20,792 nt of DNA, taken from the NCBI GenBank assembly GCA_012800155.1, contig JAAZJX010000035.1, positions 1 through 20,792 of the forward strand. Direction: 5' to 3'. The first letter of the stretch is position 1, and each line of letters begins with the position of its first letter. Below, in pieces: positions 6,166 to 15,402 of this stretch. This DNA is from Candidatus Magasanikiibacteriota bacterium. Lineage in GTDB: Bacteria > Patescibacteriota > Patescibacteriia > Magasanikbacterales > UBA922. The notes below the pieces were generated by a model. The model did not search any database. It was not told where the DNA came from and saw only the letters and a program-made list of their open reading frames with translations. A program made the translations under genes and the position numbers.

Positions 6166-7833
6166 ATGAAAAAAATTAAAATAATAGGTTTTTTAGTGAT
6201 AGTTTTATTTTTAAGTATTTTTGTTTTTAATGAATCTTTGGCAGTTGATGTTGGTGCTGATTGTCTTGTTGATACTCAGTGTGTTCCTGATTTTCCTTTT
6301 TGTGGTGATAATTTAAAATGTGTAGAATGTAAACATAATAATCATTGTATAAAAAAATATTATGATTATAGTAAGCCAAATTGTGTTAATGGTGTTTGTC
6401 AAGAAGTAGTATCAGTTGATAATTCTGCTCCCAGATCAAGTAAGTCTAAATCAGATAAATCTACTTCTGGTTTTACTCCCGGTGATGCGCGCTGTTGGAC
6501 TAAAACTGATTGCGTAGAATATAGAAAAAAAGCTTTAAAGGTTCTTGATGACAATGATGCTTTGGCTGGATTTTATTCTGCGGAAGATCATAGTGATGCC
6601 GAAGCTGCTTGTGGAAAAATGCGTGGTGGAGAAGTAATGGGTTTTTGCTCTCCTTATACTGAAGTAAAAACAGCTATTAGTTTTGGTACAGTAAAAACTT
6701 TTGCTAATTTTGGAGAATTTGTAAAATTTATTTATCAATATGGATTTTTGGTTGCAGGAGTTTTGGCAGTATTTATGATTATGGTAGCTGGCATACAATG
6801 GCTATCTTCTGCTGGTAATCAAGATAAAATTGGAGCAGCTAAAAAAAGAATTATTGGGGCAATAGTAGGTTTATTGATTTTAGCTTTATCTTATACTATT
6901 TTAAATTTTATTAATCCTTATTTAGTAAATTTTCGTTTACCTCAAACTTGGATAATTAATAAATCTTTAATGGGTATAGAATTTTGTCATCAAATTCCAG
7001 ATTATAACGATAAGGAAGCATTTAAATTAATAGGTGGACCAAATGATAAATTGGATGAAGGAGTAATTTCTTCAAAATATAAGGCTGGTAATTTTGATTT
7101 AGAGTATAATGATTCATTTACATGTGGTAATCAATATATTTATTCTAGCGCTCCAACTGATAAATCTATTTGTCGAGGTTCTATTTGTGATGAAAATTCA
7201 GTTTGTATAGCAATGCCTGATAAAAAAAGCTATCAATGTCAATTAGGTGTATTGAGTGGCAAAATTCATCCAGGTGATTTATTGGATCAATTATTTGGTA
7301 TTTGGGATGATAATGCAGTTAATGATATTGATTTTTATGCAGTTTGTAATAATGGTGAAAGAAAAGAAGTTCCAGGAAGTGGTTATAAAATTTTTAAGGA
7401 TCAAAATGACAAACAAGGAGCTTATGTAGTAACTGCAACAAGTGATAATATAAAAAGTGCTATGAGTAAATGTGGTGGACCAGAAAAAACAGCTGGGTTT
7501 CTTTTGTATCCAGATTTTGATAAAAGAGTAGGTAAAATTGCTAAAGCTGGTCTTTTAAAGGGTGGTACTGGTTTTGATTTTAATTGGTTTGATGAGCCTC
7601 ATTGGTTAGGTAAAAGACCTAAGGAAATAGGGGGTAATTCAAAAGCAGTAGATTTAGGTGGCAAATATACAGATTTTTTTAAAAAATTAGCAAATAATGA
7701 AAAAATAAATTTTATGGCTCAAGATTATGATGCTGGAGATTTTTTGATTCCAGTAAATTATTTTATTAGTAATACAAATCAAAAATTTCAGTTGAATATT
7801 GTAGTTAAAGAGGTTAAGGGTGATACAAATTAA
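6166..7833 (+). CDS. Secreted cysteine-rich protein with a T4SS-pilin-like double-helix segment
   Basis: A 555-residue envelope protein. A signal peptide with a basic start and long hydrophobic core is followed by a likely cut after SLA (residue 26). Next is a compact region with eight cysteines (33, 39, 46, 52, 55, 61, 73, 78), then a Ser/Lys-rich linker. Two hydrophobic helices follow (about 188-212 and 228-255), with a basic hinge (GNQDKIGAAKKRI) between them. This helix-KK-helix block, ending SYTILNFINPYL, matches the pilin-like domain that Patescibacteria carry as VirB2/T4SS-pilin relatives. The 300-residue C-terminal domain has more cysteines, and I do not recognise it. A plain pilin would end after the helices, so this is a large chimera and may be a membrane-anchored surface protein rather than a fibre subunit. 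uvrA starts six bases after its stop. Confidence 0.75.
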   Translation: MKKIKIIGFLVIVLFLSIFVFNESLAVDVGADCLVDTQCVPDFPFCGDNLKCVECKHNNHCIKKYYDYSKPNCVNGVCQEVVSVDNSAPRSSKSKSDKSTSGFTPGDARCWTKTDCVEYRKKALKVLDDNDALAGFYSAEDHSDAEAACGKMRGGEVMGFCSPYTEVKTAISFGTVKTFANFGEFVKFIYQYGFLVAGVLAVFMIMVAGIQWLSSAGNQDKIGAAKKRIIGAIVGLLILALSYTILNFINPYLVNFRLPQTWIINKSLMGIEFCHQIPDYNDKEAFKLIGGPNDKLDEGVISSKYKAGNFDLEYNDSFTCGNQYIYSSAPTDKSICRGSICDENSVCIAMPDKKSYQCQLGVLSGKIHPGDLLDQLFGIWDDNAVNDIDFYAVCNNGERKEVPGSGYKIFKDQNDKQGAYVVTATSDNIKSAMSKCGGPEKTAGFLLYPDFDKRVGKIAKAGLLKGGTGFDFNWFDEPHWLGKRPKEIGGNSKAVDLGGKYTDFFKKLANNEKINFMAQDYDAGDFLIPVNYFISNTNQKFQLNIVVKEVKGDTN

Positions 7834-7839
7834 TATTAT

Positions 7840-10668
7840 ATGGATAAAATAAAAATTATTAATTCCCGAGTACATAATTTAAAAAATGTTTCTCTAGAAA
7901 TTCCTAAAAATAAATTGGTAGTAATAACAGGACTTTCTGGTTCAGGAAAATCTTCTTTAGCTTTTGATACAATATATGCAGAAGGACAAAGAAGATATGC
8001 AGAAAGTCTTAATGCTTATGCTAGACAATTTATGGATGTACAGGACAAACCAGAGGTAGATGAAATTCAAGGTCTTTCACCTACTATTGCTATTGACCAA
8101 AAGACAATCGCACAAAATCCTCGTTCTACTGTGGGTACTAGCACAGAGATTTATGATTATCTTCGTCTTTTATTTTCTAGAATCGGAGTGCAATATTGTC
8201 CAGATTGTAAAAAACCGGTTAAAGCTTTTACTTTGGGTTCAATTGTAGAAGAAACAAGAAAATTAGCGCGAAAATCTAGTAGTGTTTTAATTTTATCTCC
8301 GATCGTGGTAGAAAAAGAAATAAAAACAAAAGAACTTTTATTAAATTTAGAACAAAGTGGTTTTGAAGTAGTTAGATTGAATGGAATAATTATGAAACTT
8401 TTGGAATTTAGTAAATATAAGTTTGATAAAGAAAAAAAATATAGTATTGATTTAGTGATTGGTAGAATAACTAATATAAAAAAACAAGATCTTACTAAAA
8501 TGATAGATAAAGCAATTGATTTATCTAATGGTTCTTGTTTAGTTGTAGATGAAGATAGTGGTGAAGAATATTTTTTTTCTTTAAAAGCTAAGTGTGTTCA
8601 ATGTGGTCGTATTTTTGATTCAATTGAGCCCAGAAGTTTTAGTTTTAATAGTCCTTATGGAGCTTGTCAGCGTTGTATGGGTTTAGGAAAAACATTAGAA
8701 GTGGATCCAGAATTAGTGATACCAAATTCTCGTTTGACTTTGGCAGAAGGAGCAATTCAACCTTGGACTCGTATTGTAGGTAATCAAAATTATTATCAAA
8801 AATTATTAGAAGTTGTTGCTGAGAGTTATAATTTTTCAGTAGATGTTCCAGTTGAAGAATTGTCTAATCAGATTATGAATATTATTTTTTATGGTACAGA
8901 TGGAGAAAAATATTTAGTAGATGGGAAAAAAGTTAATTTTGAAGGAGTGATATGTAATTTGACCAAGAGACACATGGAAACTGATTCAGATTATGTGCGT
9001 AAAGAAATTGAAAATTATATGAAAGAAAAAACTTGTTCAGTTTGTAATGGTAAGCGTCTGAAACAGGAATCTTTGATGATAAAAATAAATGATTTTTCAA
9101 TTTCTGATATAGTGGAAATGAGTATTCAAGAAGCACAGCAGTTTTTTACACAATTTAATAATACAAAAAATAAATTTTACCAATCTTTAAATACTACGGA
9201 TTTAAAAATTGCTTTACCAGTGATAAGAGAAATAAATAAACGTTTAGATAATTTATTAAAAGTAGGTTTGTATTATTTATCTTTGGATAGATCAATCAAT
9301 ACTTTGGCTGGCGGAGAAGCGCAACGAGTTCGTTTGTCTACACAATTGTCAACTGGTTTAACAGGAGTAATTTATATTTTAGATGAACCCTCTATAGGAT
9401 TACATCCTAGAGATAATGATAAATTGATTGATACTTTACGCGGTTTGCGAGATCAAGGTAATTCAGTTATTGTAGTTGAACATGATGAAGCTATGATGGA
9501 AGCGGCTGATTATATTATTGATGTTGGGCCAGGAGCAGGTGAATATGGTGGAGAAATTATAGCGGCAGGCAATTTAACACAAATTAAAAATAATAAAAAA
9601 TCTATTACCGGTAATTATTTAAGCGGTAAAGATAAAATTTCTTTACCAAAAAAATTACATATTGGAAATGGAAAAAATATCAGTATTATTGGAGCTAAGG
9701 CTTTTAATTTAAAAAATATTGATGTAGATATTCCTTTGGCAAAATTGGTTTGCGTGACTGGGGTTTCTGGTTCAGGCAAATCAACTTTAATTAGTGATAT
9801 TTTGAGTAAAGCTTTGAGTAAACATTTTTATCGTGCCAAAGCTGAACCGGGTGAACATAAAAAAATAAAAGGTTTAACAAATATTGATAAAGTAATTTCT
9901 ATTGATCAAACTCCAATCGGTCGGACTCCTAGATCCAATCCAGCGACTTACACTGGTTTGTTTAGTTTAATTCGCGATTTATTTACGGCTGTACCAGAAG
10001 CAAAAATGAGAGGCTATGATGCTGGTAAATTTAGTTTTAATGTTAAAGGTGGCGGTCGTTGTGAAGCTTGCGCAGGTGAAGGTTATGTGAGAATTCCTAT
10101 GCAATTTTTATCAGATGTATTTGTAGAATGTGCTGAATGTGAAGGTAAAAGATATAATAAAGAAGCTTTAGAGATTCATTATCGTAATAAAGATATTGCT
10201 GATGTACTTGGTATGACAGTAGAAGAAGCTTATAAATTTTTTCATGATATACCAGCTTTGGCAGAAAAATTGCAAATTTTACGCGATGTTGGTTTAGGTT
10301 ATGTTCATTTGGGACAACCAGCAACTACTTTGTCTGGTGGAGAAGCGCAACGAGTAAAATTAGCTACAGAATTAGCGCGTCGTGCGACTGGTCGGACATT
10401 ATATATTTTGGATGAACCGACAACTGGATTGCATTTTGAAGATATTAAGAGATTGTTACAAGTTTTGAATCAATTAGTAGAAAAAGGCAATACAGTTTTA
10501 ATTATTGAACATAATTTGGATGTAATTAAATGTGCGGATTGGATTATTGATATGGGCCCAGAAGGTGGTAAAGGTGGAGGAGAGGTTATAGCGCAAGGAA
10601 CTCCGAGAGAGGTGATGAAAGTGGATAAGAGTTGGACAGGAAAGTATTTAAAAAAAATAATTAAATAA
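7840..10668 (+). CDS. uvrA: Excinuclease ABC subunit A
   Basis: The damage-recognition ATPase of nucleotide excision repair, working as a dimer with UvrB. It has two ABC ATPase halves: Walker A GLSGSGKSS (residues 31-39) with signature LAGGEAQRVRL, and Walker A GVSGSGKST (641-649) with signature LSGGEAQRVKLATELAR. Both halves have an ILDEP Walker B. Zinc modules are present: a CPDC pair, then CVQC with CQRC in the first half, and Cys741/Cys744/Cys764/Cys767 in the second. The block AQNPRSTVGTSTEIYDYLRL is typical of UvrA. At 942 aa it is complete and of standard length. It starts six bases after the pilin-like gene without a Shine-Dalgarno motif, so it is probably read from that gene's promoter. 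uvrB and uvrC are not nearby. Confidence 0.98.
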   Translation: MDKIKIINSRVHNLKNVSLEIPKNKLVVITGLSGSGKSSLAFDTIYAEGQRRYAESLNAYARQFMDVQDKPEVDEIQGLSPTIAIDQKTIAQNPRSTVGTSTEIYDYLRLLFSRIGVQYCPDCKKPVKAFTLGSIVEETRKLARKSSSVLILSPIVVEKEIKTKELLLNLEQSGFEVVRLNGIIMKLLEFSKYKFDKEKKYSIDLVIGRITNIKKQDLTKMIDKAIDLSNGSCLVVDEDSGEEYFFSLKAKCVQCGRIFDSIEPRSFSFNSPYGACQRCMGLGKTLEVDPELVIPNSRLTLAEGAIQPWTRIVGNQNYYQKLLEVVAESYNFSVDVPVEELSNQIMNIIFYGTDGEKYLVDGKKVNFEGVICNLTKRHMETDSDYVRKEIENYMKEKTCSVCNGKRLKQESLMIKINDFSISDIVEMSIQEAQQFFTQFNNTKNKFYQSLNTTDLKIALPVIREINKRLDNLLKVGLYYLSLDRSINTLAGGEAQRVRLSTQLSTGLTGVIYILDEPSIGLHPRDNDKLIDTLRGLRDQGNSVIVVEHDEAMMEAADYIIDVGPGAGEYGGEIIAAGNLTQIKNNKKSITGNYLSGKDKISLPKKLHIGNGKNISIIGAKAFNLKNIDVDIPLAKLVCVTGVSGSGKSTLISDILSKALSKHFYRAKAEPGEHKKIKGLTNIDKVISIDQTPIGRTPRSNPATYTGLFSLIRDLFTAVPEAKMRGYDAGKFSFNVKGGGRCEACAGEGYVRIPMQFLSDVFVECAECEGKRYNKEALEIHYRNKDIADVLGMTVEEAYKFFHDIPALAEKLQILRDVGLGYVHLGQPATTLSGGEAQRVKLATELARRATGRTLYILDEPTTGLHFEDIKRLLQVLNQLVEKGNTVLIIEHNLDVIKCADWIIDMGPEGGKGGGEVIAQGTPREVMKVDKSWTGKYLKKIIK

Positions 10669-10701
10669 ACAAAAATCCCCAACTTCGTTGGGGATTTTTG
10701 T
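10669..10701 (+). terminator. Strong, probably bidirectional terminator between uvrA and the O-antigen ligase
   Basis: A perfect 15-bp stem (ACAAAAATCCCCAAC with GTTGGGGATTTTTGT) has a 3-base loop and starts directly after the uvrA stop codon. The GC core with T-runs on both strands suits termination of uvrA (+) and of the convergent polysaccharide genes (-), which end at 10731. Confidence 0.93.
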
Positions 10702-10730
10702 TGGATAAATAAGAAAAAAGAAAATTCCAG

Positions 10731-12104
10731 TTAATTTTCTTTAGTTGAAGTGTTTTCCAAGTGATATTTACTACTTAAAATTAAAGCTATTAATAACCAA
10801 AAAAACATTGCTAGATCATTCTTGATATAAGGACTATCTACTAGACCCATGATCAAGATAATAAATAAAGATGAAATAGTAAAGAGAGTTAAAGGAAGTA
10901 ATTGTTTTTTTTGCTTATAAACAGAATAAGGAATAAAACATAAAGAATAAAATTTTATAATAATAAAACTTAATAAACCCAAAATTCCTAAATTTACCCA
11001 CATGGTAAGAAAAGCATTATGAGGATGATGGAAAATTTCTATGTTTTCGTTGTTTACAGTAGTGTGGTAGGGAGCAATTTTTTTACTATAAGAAGCTAAT
11101 CCTGCGCCAACCAGAGGATTGTCTTTTAAAAAATTCCAAGTTTCTTTATAAATAGCTAGACGAATTTGTCCGGATCTATCTTGGAAAGTGATTTCTTGTT
11201 TTATATTAGATAATTGTGGTAAAAATAATAAACTAATTAAACTTATTAAACCAACTAAGATTATTAACCAGCGAGTTTTTTTATTTATTAAAAATAATAA
11301 ACTAATTCCACCAATAATTCCAAGAAGAGGACCAGTGCCTTTGGAAAAAATTATTGCTAAGGGAGCTAAGATGAGATAAAAAATACTAGATAAAAATAAT
11401 AACCAATTTTTAAATTGTGTAGTTTGTGATTGAGAGTTTGTGATTGAGAGTTTATTTATTTTTTGTGTTTTGTATTTTTTTATAACAGGCCAAGTTTCTT
11501 TCATTAAATAAATAGCAAAAGGAATAAGTGGCGCTAAAAATAAACCTACGCCATTAGGAAAACCATACCAAGCAGTAACTCGATAGGTTTGACGATTGGA
11601 CCAAAAAGCTTCTGGTACCAACCAACCAGTAAAATGTTGATAAATAGCCAAAATGGCAGTTATTAAACCAGAAATAATTAAAGCTAATAAAATATTATTT
11701 ATTTGTTTTTTTTCTTTAATAGTAGTGATCAATATAACAAACATAATAACTGGTTCTAGATAAAAAGCTTTTCCTTCTCCTAAAGCGGATTGAATATTTA
11801 TTGAAGTAAAAATAGAAATAATTGTTGCTAAGAGGAAAAAAAATATCGCAGTAAATAATATTTTATTATTTTTTATAATTAGTATTAAATTATTAATAAT
11901 TGATTGACGATATTTTATGATCCAAATTATAAAAATTATTAAGAACATTATTTCTAAGAGAGTAGTAGGCAATAGTCCGATCCGGAATCTAATTAAATAA
12001 CTGGGTAAGAGTAGAAAAAAAATAATCAAACCATTGGAGAATTTTGACCAAGTAAAACAAGAAAAAAGAATAATAAAAATTGTTAGAATAATTAAATTAA
12101 ACAT
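10731..12104 (-). CDS. O-antigen ligase / polymerase family membrane protein (Wzy_C type)
   Basis: A polytopic membrane protein of 457 aa with about eleven hydrophobic helices. It belongs to the O-antigen ligase/polymerase family, which joins lipid-linked oligosaccharides to each other or to an acceptor outside the membrane. A large hydrophilic loop in the C-terminal half carries the family pattern: RLAIYKETWNFLKDNPLVGAG, then an HHPHN motif (residues 359-363) leading into AFLTMWVNLGILGL. The arginine and histidine of this loop are the usual functional residues. The start overlaps the end of the flippase gene by 8 bases, so translation is probably coupled. A middle loop contains an out-of-frame 14-bp tandem repeat (11421-11448). 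Ligase and polymerase cannot be told apart here, and no glycosyltransferases lie in the window. Confidence 0.85.
   Translation of the reverse strand: MFNLIILTIFIILFSCFTWSKFSNGLIIFFLLLPSYLIRFRIGLLPTTLLEIMFLIIFIIWIIKYRQSIINNLILIIKNNKILFTAIFFFLLATIISIFTSINIQSALGEGKAFYLEPVIMFVILITTIKEKKQINNILLALIISGLITAILAIYQHFTGWLVPEAFWSNRQTYRVTAWYGFPNGVGLFLAPLIPFAIYLMKETWPVIKKYKTQKINKLSITNSQSQTTQFKNWLLFLSSIFYLILAPLAIIFSKGTGPLLGIIGGISLLFLINKKTRWLIILVGLISLISLLFLPQLSNIKQEITFQDRSGQIRLAIYKETWNFLKDNPLVGAGLASYSKKIAPYHTTVNNENIEIFHHPHNAFLTMWVNLGILGLLSFIIIKFYSLCFIPYSVYKQKKQLLPLTLFTISSLFIILIMGLVDSPYIKNDLAMFFWLLIALILSSKYHLENTSTKEN
11421..11448. repeat. 14-bp perfect tandem duplication inside the ligase gene
   Basis: AGTTTGTGATTGAG occurs twice in direct succession (11421-11434 and 11435-11448), and AGTTT follows as a partial third copy. 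The unit length is not a multiple of three, so the copies are read in different frames. They encode a hydrophilic Ser/Thr/Gln/Asn-rich stretch (LSITNSQSQTTQ). Confidence 0.9.
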
Positions 12105-13524
12105 GTTTTTTTAAGGAAATTATTTCTTTGATAGTTTCTCGTGAAATTGCTTTGGTTAATAAAATCATTGTTGTATAAATCAAGACAGCGAAAACAATTT
12201 GAATAAAAAGATGATAATTTTTCGTGAAAAATAAAACCACAGTCATTATTAAAGTAGAAAAAATTATTTTACTAAAAGTTTTTAGAGCTAATTTTTCTTG
12301 AGTGTAATATCTAACAGTTAAGAATAACATTAAACTAACATAAAGTTCAGAAAAAACTGCTAACCAGGCTGCGCCATACATACCAAATTTAGGAATGAAA
12401 ATCAGATAACCAATTAAAGTAAATAAAGCACTGCTAAGATAAATCCAAATTGTTTGTTTTTGCCGATTGATACTTACTGCTGTGTGACCAAAAATTGCTC
12501 CTAAATAAACTCCCAAAACCGCAACAGCCAATATTTGTAAAGGTCGTCCTGAACTAATAAATTCTTTACCGCCAACAATTTCCATTATTTGAGGAGCAGT
12601 CATAATTATTCCTAAGGTCATAGGTAAAGCAAGAAGCATAATAATATCAAATGATTGTTGATAATATTTTTTAAATTCTTTTTTTAAATTTCTACTCCAA
12701 TGATAAGCTAAAAGTGGTAGCATTATACCCATAATCATCATTGCCATTTGAGATAAAATATCAATCACACGATAAGCTGCTCCATATAAACCAACTTCAG
12801 TTTGACTACGAAAAATACTTAGTAATAGAGTATCACCTTTTAAATAAACAACATTGCAGATAATGGAAATAGCAATTGGCCACATTTTAATTATAATTTT
12901 TTTCCAAATTTGCCAATCAAAAGCTAATTTTGGTTTATCATATTTTGTGGCCATACACCACATAAATATTGTATAGGCAACACTATTTAAAATTACTACA
13001 CACATGATTGGCAAAAAAGAAGCTTGTTGATGAAATAATAACCAAAGACCCACCACCATTACTAATCTGCCAATATTTTCACCAATAGCTTGAATATGCA
13101 TTTTCATTTTTGTTTGGTAAAAACCAATAAAAATTTGATTCATGGCTACTGCCAAAAATGAAATAGTACTGAGAGCAATAGCAATTTTTACTTCAGGAGG
13201 ATAAGGAAAAAACAAAGCAATAAAAGGCGCTATTCCTAAAAAAATAATTGCCGTAACAAAACGAAAGCCAAGAAGATTTTGAAAAAGTTTAGTTTTGTCA
13301 TACTTTGGTTCACTCATCATTTGAGCTGTAACTGGAATCAAACCAAAATCAATTAAAATACCTACAAATTGTAAAAAAGAAATAGTAGTAACATACCAAC
13401 CAAATTTTTCTGTGCCTAAATAACGAGTCATCATGCCTAAAGCTAAAACACCTAAAAAAGTGGAAAGAATTTTTCCTGCTAATTGATAAGCTGTATTGTG
13501 AGCAATATTGCGAGTAGTGGTCAT
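12097..13524 (-). CDS. Oligosaccharide flippase family protein (Wzx-like, MOP superfamily)
   Basis: A 475-residue membrane protein with about twelve to fourteen hydrophobic helices. It belongs to the polysaccharide-export branch of the MOP superfamily, which flips undecaprenyl-linked sugar units across the membrane. The N-terminus is characteristic: IAHNTAYQLAGKILSTFLGV, then TRYLGTEKFGWYVTTISFL and an LIDFGLIPVTAQ helix. Later parts such as LYGAAYRVIDILSQM and GMYGAAWLAVFSEL also fit. It is the first gene of a two-gene minus-strand unit; the ligase ATG lies inside its last codons. Together they supply the export and ligation steps of a surface polysaccharide pathway whose sugar-building genes must lie elsewhere. 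The substrate is unknown. Confidence 0.88.
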   Translation of the reverse strand: MTTTRNIAHNTAYQLAGKILSTFLGVLALGMMTRYLGTEKFGWYVTTISFLQFVGILIDFGLIPVTAQMMSEPKYDKTKLFQNLLGFRFVTAIIFLGIAPFIALFFPYPPEVKIAIALSTISFLAVAMNQIFIGFYQTKMKMHIQAIGENIGRLVMVVGLWLLFHQQASFLPIMCVVILNSVAYTIFMWCMATKYDKPKLAFDWQIWKKIIIKMWPIAISIICNVVYLKGDTLLLSIFRSQTEVGLYGAAYRVIDILSQMAMMIMGIMLPLLAYHWSRNLKKEFKKYYQQSFDIIMLLALPMTLGIIMTAPQIMEIVGGKEFISSGRPLQILAVAVLGVYLGAIFGHTAVSINRQKQTIWIYLSSALFTLIGYLIFIPKFGMYGAAWLAVFSELYVSLMLFLTVRYYTQEKLALKTFSKIIFSTLIMTVVLFFTKNYHLFIQIVFAVLIYTTMILLTKAISRETIKEIISLKKHV

Positions 13525-13533
13525 ATTGTGAAT

Positions 13534-13562
13534 AGCTTATCATTTTTGTTAATTAAAATCAA
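13534..13562 (-). promoter_or_regulatory. Putative promoter of the flippase-ligase unit
   Basis: On the minus strand TTGATT (13562-13557) is 17 bases from TAAGCT (13539-13534), which is preceded by TGA, an extended -10. The -10 match is weak. If it is real, transcription would start only a few bases before the ATG at 13524, giving an almost leaderless mRNA. Confidence 0.3.
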
Positions 13563-13600
13563 TTTATTGAAAATTGTTTATTAAATTATTTTTATAATTC

Positions 13601-13629
13601 TTGATATTTTTTTATTTATGTATTATTAT
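13601..13629 (+). promoter_or_regulatory. Putative promoter of argS
   Basis: TTGATA (13601-13606) and TATTAT (13624-13629) are 17 bases apart and precede the argS ATG at 13656 by about 26 bases. The divergent spacer 13525-13655 holds this and the possible minus-strand promoter, and nothing else I can identify. Confidence 0.45.
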
Positions 13630-13655
13630 TAAAATAGTTTATTTTTAGATTAAAT

Positions 13656-15374
13656 ATGTTTGATTTAATAAAGCCAGATATTTTTGAATGTATAACAAGT
13701 ATTGGAGTAACAAAAGATACAGATTTTTCTTTACCTCCAAATCCAGAGTTGGGAGACTTATGTTTTGCTTGTTTTGAATTAGCAAAAAAAGAAAAAAAAG
13801 ATCCAGTAGAATTTGCCAAAGAAATTGTTGGTAGATTTCATTTTGTAAAAAGAGCTAAAACAGATTTAGTATTAGATTTTCGAGCTTCTGGTCCTTATGT
13901 CAATGTTATTTTAAATAATAAAAAATTAGCAGAAATTGTTTTAACTAAAATAGATCAAAAAAATTATGGGGGAAATAATTTAGGAAATGGACAGAAAGTG
14001 ATGATTGAATATCCTTCTCAAAATACTCATAAAGAATTTCATATTGGACATTTACGCAATGTTTGTATTGGTAATAGTTTAGTTGGACTTATGGAAAAGA
14101 GTGGTTATCGAGTAGTGCCAGTCAATTATATTAATGATTTTGGTTCTCATGTAGTAAAATGTCTTTGGTATTTAGAAAAAACTGAAGATCCTAGAATAGA
14201 AACATCATTTTTAATAAAAAATAAACAAAAATGGTTAGGCATGATTTATGCTGAAGCTAATAAATATATTGCAAAACATAAAGAAGTTAAACAGGAATTG
14301 GTTGAATATCAAAAAAGATTTGAAGCTCGTGATCCAAAAATTATGAAATTGTTTCAGCTTACTAGACAATGGAGTATTGAAGGATTTAATAAAATTCATG
14401 AAGAGTTAGGAGTAAGACATGAAAAAGTTTTTTTTGAAAGTAAGATAAAAAATAAAGGTCAAAAAATAGTTGATGAATTATTAGAAAAGAAAATTGCTAC
14501 TGTTGGTGAAGGTGGAGCAATTATAATAGATTTACAACCTTACAATTTAGATGTTGCTCTTTTACGCAAGTCTAGTGGTTCGGGAGTTTATTTAACTTCT
14601 GACTTGGCGCTTGCTAAAGAAAAATTTAAAAGAATAAAAGTAGATCAAAGTATTAATATAACTGGAACAGAGCAAAATTTTTATTTTAAACAATTATTTA
14701 AAATTTTAGAGTTAGAAGGTTTTCATAATAAAATGACTCATATTGGTTATGGTTTAGTTAATCGTTCTGATGGCAAGATGTCTTCTCGTTTAGGTAATGT
14801 GATTTTGTATGATGATTTGAAAAATGAAATTTTTGAAAAACTTTTTCAAGAAACTAAAAATAGACATGAAGAGTGGAATGAAAAAAAGTTAAAAGAAGTA
14901 ACTCAGATTTTAACTCAAGCAGTATTAAAATTTACTTTACTCAAACATGAAGCAGAAAAAACAATTTCTTTTGATATAAAAGAAGCTACGAATATGGAAG
15001 GTTATAATGCGCTTTATATTCTCTATACTGTAGCTCGGATCAATAGCATGGAGCGTAAATCAGGATTGAAAATAAATAAAAAGAAAATTAATTTTCAACT
15101 TTTGGATAATAATGAAGAAAAGAATTTATTATTGTTTATTGCGAATTATAGTGCTATAATAAAAAAAGCTTTAGCGAATTACAATCCTTCAGTATTGGTA
15201 AAATATTGTTTTGATTTGTCAAAAGAATTTAATAATTATTATAATAAGTTTAGTATTTTGAAAAATGATGATTTGGAAGTAACCAAAGCTAGATTAGCTT
15301 TGTGTTTAGCAGTAAGGCGTGTTATTGAAGATGCTTTGAAAATATTAACAATTAAAACAGTGGAAGAGATGTAA
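13656..15374 (+). CDS. argS: Arginyl-tRNA synthetase
   Basis: A class I aminoacyl-tRNA synthetase charging tRNA-Arg with arginine. The N-terminal tRNA-contact (Add1) domain is recognisable by LPPNPELGDLCFACFELAKK. The catalytic domain carries HIGH at residues 129-132 (in KEFHIGHLRN), and the KMSKS-equivalent loop is KMSSR at 374-378. Between them are GSGVYLTSDLALA and INITGTEQNFYFKQLF, typical of ArgS. The C-terminal anticodon-binding DALR-type domain ends around RLALCLAVRRVIEDALKIL. The length of 572 aa is normal. The start is chosen because it opens the Add1 domain and follows a plausible promoter; there is no Shine-Dalgarno motif. The VKOR gene starts 28 bases downstream and could be on the same transcript. 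Confidence 0.97.
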   Translation: MFDLIKPDIFECITSIGVTKDTDFSLPPNPELGDLCFACFELAKKEKKDPVEFAKEIVGRFHFVKRAKTDLVLDFRASGPYVNVILNNKKLAEIVLTKIDQKNYGGNNLGNGQKVMIEYPSQNTHKEFHIGHLRNVCIGNSLVGLMEKSGYRVVPVNYINDFGSHVVKCLWYLEKTEDPRIETSFLIKNKQKWLGMIYAEANKYIAKHKEVKQELVEYQKRFEARDPKIMKLFQLTRQWSIEGFNKIHEELGVRHEKVFFESKIKNKGQKIVDELLEKKIATVGEGGAIIIDLQPYNLDVALLRKSSGSGVYLTSDLALAKEKFKRIKVDQSINITGTEQNFYFKQLFKILELEGFHNKMTHIGYGLVNRSDGKMSSRLGNVILYDDLKNEIFEKLFQETKNRHEEWNEKKLKEVTQILTQAVLKFTLLKHEAEKTISFDIKEATNMEGYNALYILYTVARINSMERKSGLKINKKKINFQLLDNNEEKNLLLFIANYSAIIKKALANYNPSVLVKYCFDLSKEFNNYYNKFSILKNDDLEVTKARLALCLAVRRVIEDALKILTIKTVEEM

Positions 15375-15402
15375 AAATATTTATTTATAAAATATAATTT
15401 AT

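Noticed and set aside
6535..6798. Minus-strand open frame inside the pilin-like gene
   Set aside because: Its composition mirrors the real gene's hydrophobic and lysine codons; no motifs, no promoter.
7687..7875. Short minus-strand open frame across the pilin-like/uvrA junction
   Set aside because: It overlaps two real genes and has low-complexity Ile/Tyr/Phe content typical of antisense AT-rich DNA.
10097..10682. Minus-strand open frames opposite the end of uvrA
   Set aside because: They overlap the conserved UvrA C-terminal ATPase and zinc module, and one runs into the terminator stem.
11421..11448. Possible CRISPR-type repeat
   Set aside because: Only two adjacent 14-bp copies with no spacers, inside a coding gene.
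13616..13819. Minus-strand open frame opposite the argS start
   Set aside because: It overlaps the argS Add1 domain and the putative argS promoter and shows no recognisable family.
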